The notes: generated from the letters alone by a model not told the origin. Shown: positions 1-5,889, counted from the first letter of the stretch. The stretch: DNA of 5,889 nt from Terriglobia bacterium (GCA_022866195.1 JALHUF010000294.1:1-5889); one strand, 5' to 3'. Numbers and translations are program-made.

Positions 1-795
1 CTCCCCGCCAGCCCGTCTCTCGGCATCACCACCGGCCGTCCGGGAGCGGCCGCCGGCGACCGGCTGTACTTGATTGACAATCGTTACGGCGGCGGCCGCG
101 CGCTCACCCTCAACTTCTGGATGACGGACTACGAGCGTCTCCGGAAGTCCGCGGGCCAGGCTGGTCGCCTCGATTTGCTGCGCGATTATCTCAGTCTTGC
201 CGGCGTGCGCCCCGTGGCGGATCTCCGCAAGTCCGGTGGTGTGCGGCTTTCCTGCACCCAGGTCGTGGCCTTTCGAAAGGGAATAGCGAAGTACGTTGCC
301 ATTCTTCCGGAACCCGATTGCACCGACAGCGGTCTGGTGACGCTCAACTTGACAACGCCCGAGTACGCTTACGATTTGCGGGCCCACCGGGCGCTGGGAC
401 GGGTAACGCGCGCGAGTGCCAGGCTCGTGCCCGGCGAGCCTGTACTCTTTGCCCTGCTGCCGGGACCGATGGGCCGCCTGAGTGTTGTTCCCGCCGGTAC
501 TTCGACTGGGCCGGTGCAGGTGAAACCAGGCGAGATCATCAAGTTCGCGATACGTCTGACGCCCCGCGCCGGCGCAGCACAGGAGAGTGTCCCGGACAGC
601 GCCGTCCACATCGAAGTTCGGAATCCGGCCGGGAGGATCTTGGATTACTACGGCGCCAATCTGCCCATGCCGAATGGTGCGACGGAGTTCTCCGTCTCTC
701 TGGCGCTCAACGATCAGGCCGGTGTGTGGCGCGTGAGCGCCCGCGAGCCCTTCAGCCACCAGACGGCAAGCGCGGCCTTCGTGGTCACCAAGTAG
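1..795 (+). CDS. C-terminal part of a beta-galactosidase-trimerisation-like domain protein (5' partial)
   Basis: The reading frame is open from base 1 to the TAG at 793-795, giving 264 visible residues, so the true start lies upstream of the window. A TTG at 70 could be read as a start, but there is no ribosome site before it and the coding sense continues upstream. Visible residues about 15-70 (GDRLYLIDNRYGGGRA, then LNFWMTDYERLR at 37-48) resemble the end of the glutamine-amidotransferase-like trimerisation domain found in GH42-type beta-galactosidases and in many uncharacterised proteins of environmental bacteria. The stretch YDLRAHRALG, followed by a PG..VLFALLP segment, is a beta-rich module I associate with the same proteins. 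The last 90 residues (IEVRNPAGR, then LNDQAGVWRVSARE) look like an Ig-like or macroglobulin-like beta-sandwich. No catalytic residues are visible, so the substrate and enzymatic activity are unknown. The family call rests on recalled pattern resemblance. The protein ends 56 bases before the next gene and the two may be co-transcribed. Confidence 0.7.
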   Translation, partial: LPASPSLGITTGRPGAAAGDRLYLIDNRYGGGRALTLNFWMTDYERLRKSAGQAGRLDLLRDYLSLAGVRPVADLRKSGGVRLSCTQVVAFRKGIAKYVAILPEPDCTDSGLVTLNLTTPEYAYDLRAHRALGRVTRASARLVPGEPVLFALLPGPMGRLSVVPAGTSTGPVQVKPGEIIKFAIRLTPRAGAAQESVPDSAVHIEVRNPAGRILDYYGANLPMPNGATEFSVSLALNDQAGVWRVSAREPFSHQTASAAFVVTK

Positions 796-838
796 GGGAA
801 GACCGGGCCCGGCGGGGGAAAACGTCTCGCCTGAATCT

Positions 839-843
839 GGAGG
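839..843 (+). promoter_or_regulatory. Ribosome binding site GGAGG for the DUF523-DUF1722 gene
   Basis: GGAGG lies 8 bases before the ATG at 852. This selects 852 as the start, although the same frame stays open back to about 318 inside the preceding gene. The protein begins with the normal N-terminus of the DUF523 family only at this ATG. Confidence 0.75.
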
Positions 844-851
844 CGCAACGG

Positions 852-1805
852 ATGAGCGAACCTCCCATTCGCGTCGGCATCTCGGCCTGCCTTCTGGGCG
901 AAAAGGTGCGCTACGACGGCGGGCACAAGCGCGACGCCTATCTGGTGGAAACCTTCGGCCGCTACGTGGAGTGGGTGCCGGTTTGCCCGGAGGTGGAGAT
1001 GGGCTTGGGCACCCCGCGCGACACCATGCGTCTGGTCCGGATTGCGGGTGACGTTCGGCTTGTTGTGCCGAAGACTGGCGCCGACCATACGGAAATCTTG
1101 CGCGCCTACGCCAGACGACGCGTCGGGGAGTTGGCCAAGGAAGACCTGTGTGGTTGCATCCTGAAGAAAGGCTCGCCGAGCTGCGGGATGGAACGCGTGC
1201 GGGTGTTCGATGCTCGCGGGGAGCCAGCCAAGTCGGGGCGCGGATTATTCGCGGAAACTCTCCTGGCGTACTTTCCCCAGCTTCCGGTGGAGGAAGAAGG
1301 TCGCCTCTCGGATCCGCCCCTGCGCGAGAATTTCGTGGAGCGTGTGTTTGCCTATCGCCGCCTGCGCACGCTTTTCGCCGGGCGCTGGAAGCTGAGAGAC
1401 TTGGTCGCTTTCCACACGACGCACAAGCTGCTGCTGATGGCGCATGCGCCCACAACCTACGAAAGCCTCGGACGCCTAGTGGCGCGCGCCAAAGCGCTGC
1501 CGCGCGCGGAACTCCGCGGGCGTTACGAAGCGGAATTCATGCGGGCGCTCAGAGAATTGGCCACCCCGAGGCGGCACGCGAACGTGCTTCTCCATATCCT
1601 GGGTTACTTCCGCCCGCACTTGGATGAGGAGTCGCGCCGCGAGTTGCTGGGCCTGAGTGTAGACTACCGCCGCGGCCTCGTGCCGCTGATCGTGCCCATC
1701 ACCCTCATCCGGCACTACGTGCGCCGGTTCGACGTTGCCTACCTGCGCGGCCAAGTCTATCTGGAGCCGCATCCCAAGGAACTAATGCTCAGGAACCACG
1801 TGTGA
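852..1805 (+). CDS. DUF523-DUF1722 fusion protein, TudS/RudS-like desulfidase
   Basis: This is a complete 317-residue protein. Residues about 5-150 are a DUF523 domain, with ISACLLG (Cys13), VRYDGG (19-24), VCPEVEMGLGTPR (Cys45) and KKGSPSCGMERV (Cys111). The three cysteines Cys13, Cys45 and Cys111 sit where the family binds a [4Fe-4S] cluster. Residues about 185-305 are a DUF1722 (YbgA-like) domain, recognised by FHTTHKLLLMAHAP at 187-200. The linker VEEEGRLSDPPLRENFVERVFAY is typical of the fused form. DUF523 enzymes such as TudS remove sulfur from thiouracil, and fused DUF523-DUF1722 proteins (RudS) have been reported to remove sulfur from 4-thiouridine in tRNA, with DUF1722 proposed to hold the RNA. 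The family assignment is strong, but applying that activity to this protein is inference. Two additional cysteines, Cys100 and Cys102 (CGC), precede the third cluster motif. It would act in the cytoplasm, as no signal peptide or membrane segment is visible. The gene stops 3 bases before the inverted repeat at 1807-1888. Confidence 0.93.
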   Translation: MSEPPIRVGISACLLGEKVRYDGGHKRDAYLVETFGRYVEWVPVCPEVEMGLGTPRDTMRLVRIAGDVRLVVPKTGADHTEILRAYARRRVGELAKEDLCGCILKKGSPSCGMERVRVFDARGEPAKSGRGLFAETLLAYFPQLPVEEEGRLSDPPLRENFVERVFAYRRLRTLFAGRWKLRDLVAFHTTHKLLLMAHAPTTYESLGRLVARAKALPRAELRGRYEAEFMRALRELATPRRHANVLLHILGYFRPHLDEESRRELLGLSVDYRRGLVPLIVPITLIRHYVRRFDVAYLRGQVYLEPHPKELMLRNHV

Positions 1806-1806
1806 G

Positions 1807-1888
1807 GTAGGGGCTCCCTCCGGGCTCTCGCTGGAAGGCCTTCGCAGTGCTCTCCCAGCTCTCCCGGGAGGGCGGAGCCCTCCCCTAC
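1807..1888. repeat. Imperfect inverted repeat between convergent genes, candidate two-way terminator
   Basis: The outer arms pair in blocks. GTAG at 1807-1810 pairs with CTAC at 1885-1888, GGGCTCC at 1811-1817 with GGAGCCC at 1874-1880, and CTCC at 1818-1821 with GGAG at 1867-1870, leaving small bulges. A shorter perfect palindrome, GAAGGCCTTC (1834-1843), sits in the loop. The element starts 1 base after the stop of the DUF523-DUF1722 gene and ends 4 bases before the stop of thyX, so it fills almost the whole gap between converging genes. This position favours a transcription-ending hairpin for both sides. Neither strand has a T-run after the stem, so it is not a classical intrinsic terminator. 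It may instead be a copy of a dispersed palindromic repeat. Confidence 0.6.
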
Positions 1889-1892
1889 ACGA

Positions 1893-2696
1893 TTACACCT
1901 TGGAATGAATGACACGCACGGCGGGCAGGCCGTCGCGCTCCTCGACCACTTCGACGTCGTGGAAAATGTTGGGGCTTTCTTTTTTCAAGACGCGGCAGAC
2001 TTCGACGGCCAGGAGGCGGATTTCGGTGTCGGCGTGGATGCTCCCGCGCAGTTCCATGAAATGTCGCCAGGAGCGGCTGTTGCCGGTGACGAAGATCTTG
2101 GTTTCGCAGGCGTTGGGGAGGATGGAGCGGGCCGCCTGGCGCGCCCACTTCCGCTGCTCGCGGGCCTCGAGTCCCGGATGTTTGCGCTCGACGTACTCGG
2201 TGATGGCTTCGGCCAGTTCGATGTAGGCCTGGCGGATGTACTCGATGGTCTCGTGCCACTTCTGCCGCAGCGCGGCGTCTTCCTGGTAGAGCGGCGGAAT
2301 CACATAACGCGCGTCGCTTTCATCCACGTAGCGTTGCGAGAGCTGCGAGTAACCGAAGCCCGCGCGATGTCGCACCAGTTCGTGCGTGAGCGCGCGACTG
2401 ACGCCGGTTATCAGCAGGCACCAGACCGCATGCTCCAGCACGCTCCCGTGCTTGGAGGTGAGGATGTTCTCCAGGTATTCCCGGCTGGATTTGCGGCCCT
2501 TGCCGAACGACATGTAGCAGGTGCGGCCAGCGATCTCCGCCAGGATTTCGGCGGCCACCTGGGTGTCGGTGGTGAACACCAAACCTTCGTCCTCCAGGAA
2601 CCGCGCCAGTTCTTCCGCGACGACGGTCTGGCGCCCCAGGAGATACTCTTTCGGCTTCGTGATGTAAAGGTCGAAGGGAAAATTGGCAGCCGTCAT
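1893..2696 (-). CDS. thyX: Flavin-dependent thymidylate synthase ThyX
   Basis: This is a complete 267-residue protein that makes dTMP from dUMP, using methylene-tetrahydrofolate as methyl donor and FAD with NADPH for reduction, and releasing tetrahydrofolate. The ThyX signature is RHRAGFGYSQLSQRY at residues 109-123. Upstream, HGSVLEH (83-89) matches the flavin-binding segment, and GNSRSWRHFMELR (205-217) followed by TEIR (224-227) matches the C-terminal nucleotide-binding region with its conserved arginines. The signature reads RHR-X8-S (Ser120), one residue longer than the common RHR-X7-S, and both spacings are known in the family. The length is normal or slightly long. The ATG at 2694-2696 has only a weak upstream ribosome site (GGCGAG), but no better start is visible. 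The gene lies 108 bases downstream of rpmE on the same strand. No clear promoter of its own is seen, so read-through from rpmE is possible. If ThyA is absent elsewhere, this would be the essential route to thymidylate. Confidence 0.96.
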   Translation of the reverse strand: MTAANFPFDLYITKPKEYLLGRQTVVAEELARFLEDEGLVFTTDTQVAAEILAEIAGRTCYMSFGKGRKSSREYLENILTSKHGSVLEHAVWCLLITGVSRALTHELVRHRAGFGYSQLSQRYVDESDARYVIPPLYQEDAALRQKWHETIEYIRQAYIELAEAITEYVERKHPGLEAREQRKWARQAARSILPNACETKIFVTGNSRSWRHFMELRGSIHADTEIRLLAVEVCRVLKKESPNIFHDVEVVEERDGLPAVRVIHSKV

Positions 2697-2710
2697 CAGG
2701 CGCTCGCCAG

Positions 2711-2783
2711 CAGGTGTCGGGTTTCAGGTGTCAGGGAAAAGACCCGGAGGCACGAAGGCCTGACATCCGGCACCTGACACCTT
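2711..2783. repeat. Imperfect inverted repeat built from AGGTGTC-type units
   Basis: A 25-base left arm (2711-2735) and a 25-base right arm (2759-2783) are reverse complements at 19 of 25 positions, with a 23-base loop between them. Within the left arm the octamer CAGGTGTC occurs twice, at 2711 and 2725. The right arm repeats the theme on the other strand with TGACA and CACCTGACACC. The element lies between rpmE and thyX, which run in the same direction. It could form a long hairpin in the transcript, partly separating expression of the two genes. It could equally be a member of a dispersed intergenic palindrome family. There is no T-run after the stem and no coding potential. Confidence 0.6.
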
Positions 2784-2804
2784 GCTTGTGATTGAAAGCC
2801 CCGC

Positions 2805-3047
2805 TTAAGAGGTCTTGGTCCCCGCCGCCTCGGTGGACTTCCTCACGCCCGCGTACTTCCTCTGGAAGCGTTCCACGCGCCCCGCGCTATCGAAGAGCTT
2901 CTGCTTGCCGGTGAAGAACGGATGGCAGTGGGAACAAATTTCCAGATGTAAGAGGTCGCCCTTATAGGTGGAGCGAGTCCTGAACGTGTTCCCGCAAGCA
3001 CACACGACCGTGACGTCGTGATACTCGGGATGAATGCCCTGCTTCAT
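2805..3047 (-). CDS. rpmE: Large-subunit ribosomal protein L31, zinc-binding form
   Basis: This is an 80-residue protein of the 50S subunit, where L31 sits at the central protuberance and helps form bridges to the 30S subunit. The N-terminus [12 protein letters not shown] is typical of the family. Four cysteines mark the zinc-binding C+ form: Cys16 and Cys18 in VCACGN, and Cys38 and Cys41 in [14 protein letters not shown]. The segment [15 protein letters not shown] (53-67) is the usual end of the family core. About 13 further residues rich in Ser, Thr, Ala and Lys form a slightly long tail. The frame stays open upstream to about 3254, but the ATG at 3045-3047 is chosen because it gives the family N-terminus and is preceded by AAGGAG. 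Zinc-binding L31 is often exchanged for a cysteine-free paralogue under zinc shortage in other bacteria. No paralogue is visible here. Confidence 0.96.
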   Translation of the reverse strand: MKQGIHPEYHDVTVVCACGNTFRTRSTYKGDLLHLEICSHCHPFFTGKQKLFDSAGRVERFQRKYAGVRKSTEAAGTKTS

Positions 3048-3051
3048 GGGT

Positions 3052-3057
3052 CTCCTT
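3052..3057 (-). promoter_or_regulatory. Ribosome binding site AAGGAG for rpmE
   Basis: Read on the minus strand, AAGGAG stands 4 bases before the ATG at 3047. The spacing is slightly short, but the match to the ribosomal anti-Shine-Dalgarno sequence is good. It supports the short L31 start over longer in-frame alternatives. Confidence 0.7.
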
Positions 3058-3078
3058 CTCGGTGGCCAAGGAAAAACC

Positions 3079-3107
3079 ATTTTACCCGCAGGCGCCAAAA
3101 CTTTCAA
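3079..3107 (-). promoter_or_regulatory. Candidate sigma-70-type promoter for rpmE
   Basis: On the minus strand, a -35 box TTGAAA (3107-3102) is followed by a 17-base spacer and a -10 box TAAAAT (3084-3079). Each box matches the consensus at most positions and the spacing is ideal. Transcription would begin near 3072, giving a leader of roughly 25 bases that includes the ribosome site. The assignment rests on pattern alone. It is strengthened by the position just upstream of a ribosomal protein gene. Confidence 0.55.
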
Positions 3108-3122
3108 ATGCAAATTCGGACT

Positions 3123-3145
3123 GTTACCCAAGCGGCGCGGGTGAC
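3123..3145. promoter_or_regulatory. Imperfect dyad between divergent promoters, possible operator
   Basis: GTTACCC (3123-3129) and GGGTGAC (3139-3145) are reverse complements at 6 of 7 positions, separated by 9 bases. The dyad lies between the two outward-facing -35 boxes at 3102-3107 and 3150-3155, where a regulator could reach both promoters. One short dyad in a GC-rich region can arise by chance, and no regulator is encoded nearby. Confidence 0.25.
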
Positions 3146-3149
3146 TGGC

Positions 3150-3178
3150 TTGAAAAGCGGGCCGAGCGCGTGTAGGCT
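3150..3178 (+). promoter_or_regulatory. Weak candidate promoter for the zinc-ribbon membrane protein gene
   Basis: A TTGAAA box (3150-3155) is followed by a 17-base spacer and TAGGCT (3173-3178), which keeps only the first two and last bases of the -10 consensus. It would give a leader of about 105-110 bases before the ATG at 3293. The remaining bases 3179-3292 hold no gene or clear structure. The weak -10 box keeps confidence low. Confidence 0.3.
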
Positions 3179-3292
3179 TTCGGCCGCTCTGGGTTCGAAG
3201 GCTCAGAGTCGCCCCGGAGACTTTCCTTGGCGTTCGCACCTGGGGATGGGCCACTTCACGAGTAAGCGCTTCTTCGAGGAAGGGAAAACGCG

Positions 3293-3637
3293 ATGGAGTA
3301 CACGAAGGAACAAGCGCAGAAGTTGCAGGCTGAGTTTCACGTCCGCTGGAAGTGGCAGATCGCCCGCCAAGTCCTCGCGGGTGCCGCAGTCCTCCTCTTG
3401 ATCGGCTCGGAGGAGCTGGACTTTTGCGTATCCGTGCTCGGAATCCCCGTCTCGGAGAACGTGGTGTTCGTGATCGGGATGGCCATCCTGATCTGGGCCA
3501 GCGTGACTTCGTTCCTCCACTGGAGGTGTCCGGGCTGCAAGAAATGGCTGGGGCAGTGGCTGGGCCCCGACATCTGCCCGAAGTGCGGTCTGCTCCTTAA
3601 ACTACCCCGGAGCACGCCAACGCTGAGCATAAGGTAG
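3293..3637 (+). CDS. Small membrane protein with a C-terminal zinc ribbon, function unknown
   Basis: This is a 114-residue protein that I do not recognise as a named family. Residues 1-25 form a charged, probably helical and cytoplasmic N-terminus ([15 protein letters not shown]). Two hydrophobic segments follow, at about 26-38 (with a possible extension to 50) and at about 52-75, the second clearly long enough to span a membrane. Directly after it comes CPGC-X12-CPKCG (Cys79, Cys82, Cys95, Cys98), a zinc-ribbon or rubredoxin-knuckle pattern that would bind one metal ion, probably on the cytoplasmic face. The ATG at 3293 is preceded by AGGAAGGG ending 8 bases upstream, a fair ribosome site. 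The gene is transcribed away from rpmE and converges on the RND pump gene. The intact motif and plausible ribosome site support a real gene. Its role is unknown. Such small zinc-ribbon membrane proteins occur widely as uncharacterised proteins. Confidence 0.8.
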   Translation: MEYTKEQAQKLQAEFHVRWKWQIARQVLAGAAVLLLIGSEELDFCVSVLGIPVSENVVFVIGMAILIWASVTSFLHWRCPGCKKWLGQWLGPDICPKCGLLLKLPRSTPTLSIR

Positions 3638-3735
3638 CCAAAGAGCTGGCCGAAGGCGTAGATACGCCGGAGGCGCGCACATCGGGAAGCAGTCGAGTCG
3701 TTGTAGCGCACGATTCGTTGTCTAATCCTGCGGCT
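3638..3735. other. Gap between convergent genes with two small hairpins
   Basis: These 98 bases separate two converging stops. GGCGTA and TACGCC (3655-3660 and 3663-3668) form a tight perfect palindrome. GAGTCGT (3695-3701) can pair with ACGATTC (3710-3716) through one G-T wobble. Neither is followed by a T-run, so terminator function is only possible. No coding sequence is seen. Confidence 0.3.
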
Positions 3736-5889
3736 TCAGGGAAGCTTCTGTTCTTCGACCGGTACGGCGGCGGCAACCGGGCTCCCGGCCCGCCACCAGG
3801 CGAGCAGCTTGCTGCCCCAGTCGTCGAGGTAGGTGTACACCACCGGCACAACAATCAAGGTGAGCAGGGTCGAGGTGATGAGGCCGCCGATGACGGCCCG
3901 CGCCATGGGCGCGCGCATCTCGGAGCCCGCGCCGATTTCAAAGGCCAGCGGCAGCATGCCGAAGATCATCGCCGTGGTGGTCATGACGATGGGGCGCAGG
4001 CGGACCTTGGCGGCGCGGATGAGCGCTTGCGCCCGGTCCTCGCCCTGGCGGCGCTGACGGTTGGTGTAGTCGATGAGCAGGATGGCGTTCTTGGTGACCA
4101 AACCCATCAGCATGATGAGCCCGATCATCGACATGATGTTCAGGTTCTCATGGGTGGCGAAGAGCATCAGGGCCACGCCCACCAGCGACAGGGGCAGCGA
4201 GAGCATGATGGCCAGCGGGTGGAAGAAGCTGCGGAATTGCGAGGCAAGAATGGCATAGATGAAGATTACGGCCAGGATCAGGGCGCGGTAGATGTAGTAG
4301 AAAGTCTCGCCCAGATCCTCTGCCTGGCCGGTGTAGTTGATCTGGGTGCCTGGCGGCAGTTGGATCTGCCCGTTCTTGACCCGCAACTCGTCGATCATGG
4401 TGCCCAGCGGCCGGTCCTGGGTGGAGGCCATGATGCGCACCTCGCGCAGCAAGTCGCGGCGCCGGATGATAGAGGGCGCCGCGGAATCATCCAGGGCCGC
4501 CACTTGGGTGAGCGGCACGCCCTGTCCGGCGCCGGGGGCGGCGTTCATGACGGGCACGTAGATATCCGCCAGGTCCTCGCGCAGGCGTCGCTGGTCTTCG
4601 TCCAGGCGCGCGCGGACGTCGTAGGCATCGCCGTCCGGGTCCTGGAACTGCGAAACGACCTCGCCCGCCACCAGCCCGCGCACTATCGAGGCCACGGTCC
4701 CGAGGTCGAGGCCGAGGTCGGAGGCCGTCTTGCGGTCAAGGTGCACACGGATCTCGGGGCGCGGGTCTTCGTGGCTGGAGTCCACGTCCGCGGCGCCGGG
4801 GGTGGCCTTGGTATTGGCCGCCACCTGCGCCGCCACCTCGTCCAGTTTGGCGAGATCAGTGCCGCGCACACTGACTTGCAGCGGCTGGCCTTCCCCGGCC
4901 ATGTATTCCACCTCGCCGACGACGGAGCGCAGCGCCGGCCAGCGGGCCAAGTCCTGGCGCACGGCCTGGCGCAGCTCGAAGTCGGTTCGCTGGCGTTCCC
5001 CTTTGGGCTTCAGCTTGATGTAGATGGCCCCCTCGTTGACGGGCGTGGTGCCGCCCGCGCCGACGGTGACGAACGAGTAGGCAATCTCGGGGTAGCGTTT
5101 GAGCAGGTTGGTAATGCGCCGGCCCACGTCGGCGGTCTCGCGCAGCGTGGTGCCGGGCGGCATCTTGAACGACACCTGGAACTCGCCGCGGTCGTATTCG
5201 GGGAAGAACGCGCTCCCCAGGCGTCCGAAGATGACAAAGGCCACCACGATGGACAGAACCGCAATGCCGAGCACCGCGCCGCGATGACGCAGCGACCACT
5301 GCAGGCTTCGCCCCAGGATGGTGCGCACGTCTTCGAACCGGCGATTGGCGCTCGCCAAGGCACGGCTCAGCCACCCTTTCCGCCGCCCGGCTTCGATCGA
5401 TGGGTCGTACCAACGGGAGGAGAGCATCGGGTCGAGCGTGAAGGAGACAAACAGCGAGATGAGCACTGCAAAGCCCACCGTCATGCCAAATTGGAAGAAG
5501 AAGCGGCCCACGATGCCGCCCATGAAGGCCACCGGCACAAAGACGGCTATGACGCAGAAGGTCGTGGCCATGACCGCGAGGCCGATTTCCGCCGTGCCCT
5601 CGATGGCCGCCGTCATGTGATCGGCGCCCTGCTCCATGTGGCGCACGATATTCTCGCGCACCACAATGGCGTCGTCGATGAGCATGCCGATGGCGAGCGA
5701 CAGGCCCATCAGCGTCATCATGTTCAGCGTGAAGCCGAGGAAACGCATGATGATAAACGCACTGATGACGGAAATGGGCAGCGTCACGCCGGTGATGACC
5801 GTGCTGCGCCAGCTATTCAGGAAAAGGAAAACCACCAGCACCGTGAGGATGGCACCCAGGATCAGCGTCGTGGTGACGTCGTTCACCGA
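3736..5889 (-). CDS. RND efflux pump permease subunit, AcrB/HAE1-like (5' partial)
   Basis: The frame is open to the window edge, and the TGA is at 3738-3736. The visible 717 codons correspond to about the last two thirds of a roughly 1,030-1,060-residue proton-driven inner-membrane transporter. The sequence begins in transmembrane helix 2 of the AcrB layout. Numbering the GTG at 5886 as residue 1, helices 2-6 occupy about 5-152 and helix 7 about 201-220. The large periplasmic pore and docking region spans about 225-525, and helices 8-12 about 530-686. The proton-relay residues are intact: Asp71-Asp72 in GMLIDDAIVV (AcrB Asp407/Asp408) and Lys599 in GLVTKNAILL (AcrB Lys940). The segment FMGGIVGRFFFQFGMTVGFA is typical of helices 5-6. 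The pump would work with a periplasmic adaptor and an outer-membrane channel; neither is in view, but they could lie upstream. The conserved DD and K pattern and soluble-substrate layout favour the hydrophobe/amphiphile (HAE) group over heavy-metal pumps. The substrate cannot be told from the sequence. The frame shows no internal break. Confidence 0.95.
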   Translation of the reverse strand, partial: SVNDVTTTLILGAILTVLVVFLFLNSWRSTVITGVTLPISVISAFIIMRFLGFTLNMMTLMGLSLAIGMLIDDAIVVRENIVRHMEQGADHMTAAIEGTAEIGLAVMATTFCVIAVFVPVAFMGGIVGRFFFQFGMTVGFAVLISLFVSFTLDPMLSSRWYDPSIEAGRRKGWLSRALASANRRFEDVRTILGRSLQWSLRHRGAVLGIAVLSIVVAFVIFGRLGSAFFPEYDRGEFQVSFKMPPGTTLRETADVGRRITNLLKRYPEIAYSFVTVGAGGTTPVNEGAIYIKLKPKGERQRTDFELRQAVRQDLARWPALRSVVGEVEYMAGEGQPLQVSVRGTDLAKLDEVAAQVAANTKATPGAADVDSSHEDPRPEIRVHLDRKTASDLGLDLGTVASIVRGLVAGEVVSQFQDPDGDAYDVRARLDEDQRRLREDLADIYVPVMNAAPGAGQGVPLTQVAALDDSAAPSIIRRRDLLREVRIMASTQDRPLGTMIDELRVKNGQIQLPPGTQINYTGQAEDLGETFYYIYRALILAVIFIYAILASQFRSFFHPLAIMLSLPLSLVGVALMLFATHENLNIMSMIGLIMLMGLVTKNAILLIDYTNRQRRQGEDRAQALIRAAKVRLRPIVMTTTAMIFGMLPLAFEIGAGSEMRAPMARAVIGGLITSTLLTLIVVPVVYTYLDDWGSKLLAWWRAGSPVAAAVPVEEQKLP

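Noticed and set aside
803..812. Palindrome CCGGGCCCGG between the first two genes as a terminator
   Set aside because: It has no loop and no following T-run. In GC-rich sequence a 10-base palindrome is easily accidental.
318..851. Long in-frame extension of the DUF523-DUF1722 gene back to about 318
   Set aside because: It overlaps the preceding gene, reads as arginine- and glycine-rich sequence unlike any domain, and the ATG at 852 has its own GGAGG and the family N-terminus.
1905..2777. Long plus-strand open frame opposite thyX
   Set aside because: It is an antisense shadow of a GC-rich gene. The thyX product on the other strand has clear family motifs, whereas this frame has none.
3192..3199. 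GGTTCGAA resembling a tRNA T-loop
   Set aside because: The flanking bases do not form the acceptor, D or anticodon stems, so it is a chance match.
3048..3254. N-terminal extension of the L31 frame to about 3254
   Set aside because: It would add about 69 basic residues not found in L31, would include the candidate promoter, and the ATG at 3047 has a good ribosome site.
5010..5413. Alternative minus-strand open frames inside the RND pump gene
   Set aside because: They are arginine- and alanine-rich shadow frames. The RND frame is continuous and carries all expected motifs, so there is no sign of a frameshift or overlapping gene.

Overview
The window is a GC-rich stretch of bacterial chromosome carrying six protein-coding genes. 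The two at the ends are cut off by the window edges. I found no rRNA, tRNA, CRISPR array, insertion sequence or phage gene. The tripartite-type RND efflux permease implies a Gram-negative cell envelope. High GC, a ThyX-type thymidylate synthase, a trimerisation-domain protein of the GH42-like kind and short hairpin repeats between genes would all fit an environmental Acidobacteriota-like organism, but this placement is inference and no gene here proves it.

Layout from left to right. Bases 1-795 (+) hold the C-terminal part of a large protein with a beta-galactosidase-trimerisation-like module and an Ig-like C-terminal domain. A complete gene at 852-1805 (+) follows, encoding a DUF523-DUF1722 fusion of the TudS/RudS type, a probable iron-sulfur desulfidase possibly acting on thiolated uridine in tRNA. 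It converges on a complete thyX at 1893-2696 (-), and an imperfect inverted repeat fills the 87-base gap. Upstream of thyX on the same strand lies rpmE at 2805-3047 (-), encoding the zinc-binding form of ribosomal protein L31. The 108 bases between them carry a second imperfect inverted repeat. A 245-base divergent region (3048-3292) separates rpmE from a small membrane protein gene with a zinc ribbon (3293-3637, +). It contains a good candidate promoter for rpmE, a weaker one facing the other way, and a small dyad between them. Finally, 3736-5889 (-) is the C-terminal two thirds of an RND efflux pump inner-membrane subunit.

The genes do not form one pathway. There are housekeeping functions (thyX for dTMP synthesis, rpmE for translation), a probable RNA or thiopyrimidine desulfidase, an export pump and two proteins of unknown role. 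I see no clear sign of a new defence or mobile system. The points most worth checking are the two intergenic inverted repeats, the dyad between the divergent promoters, the unusual cysteine pattern of the desulfidase-like protein, and the uncharacterised zinc-ribbon membrane protein.
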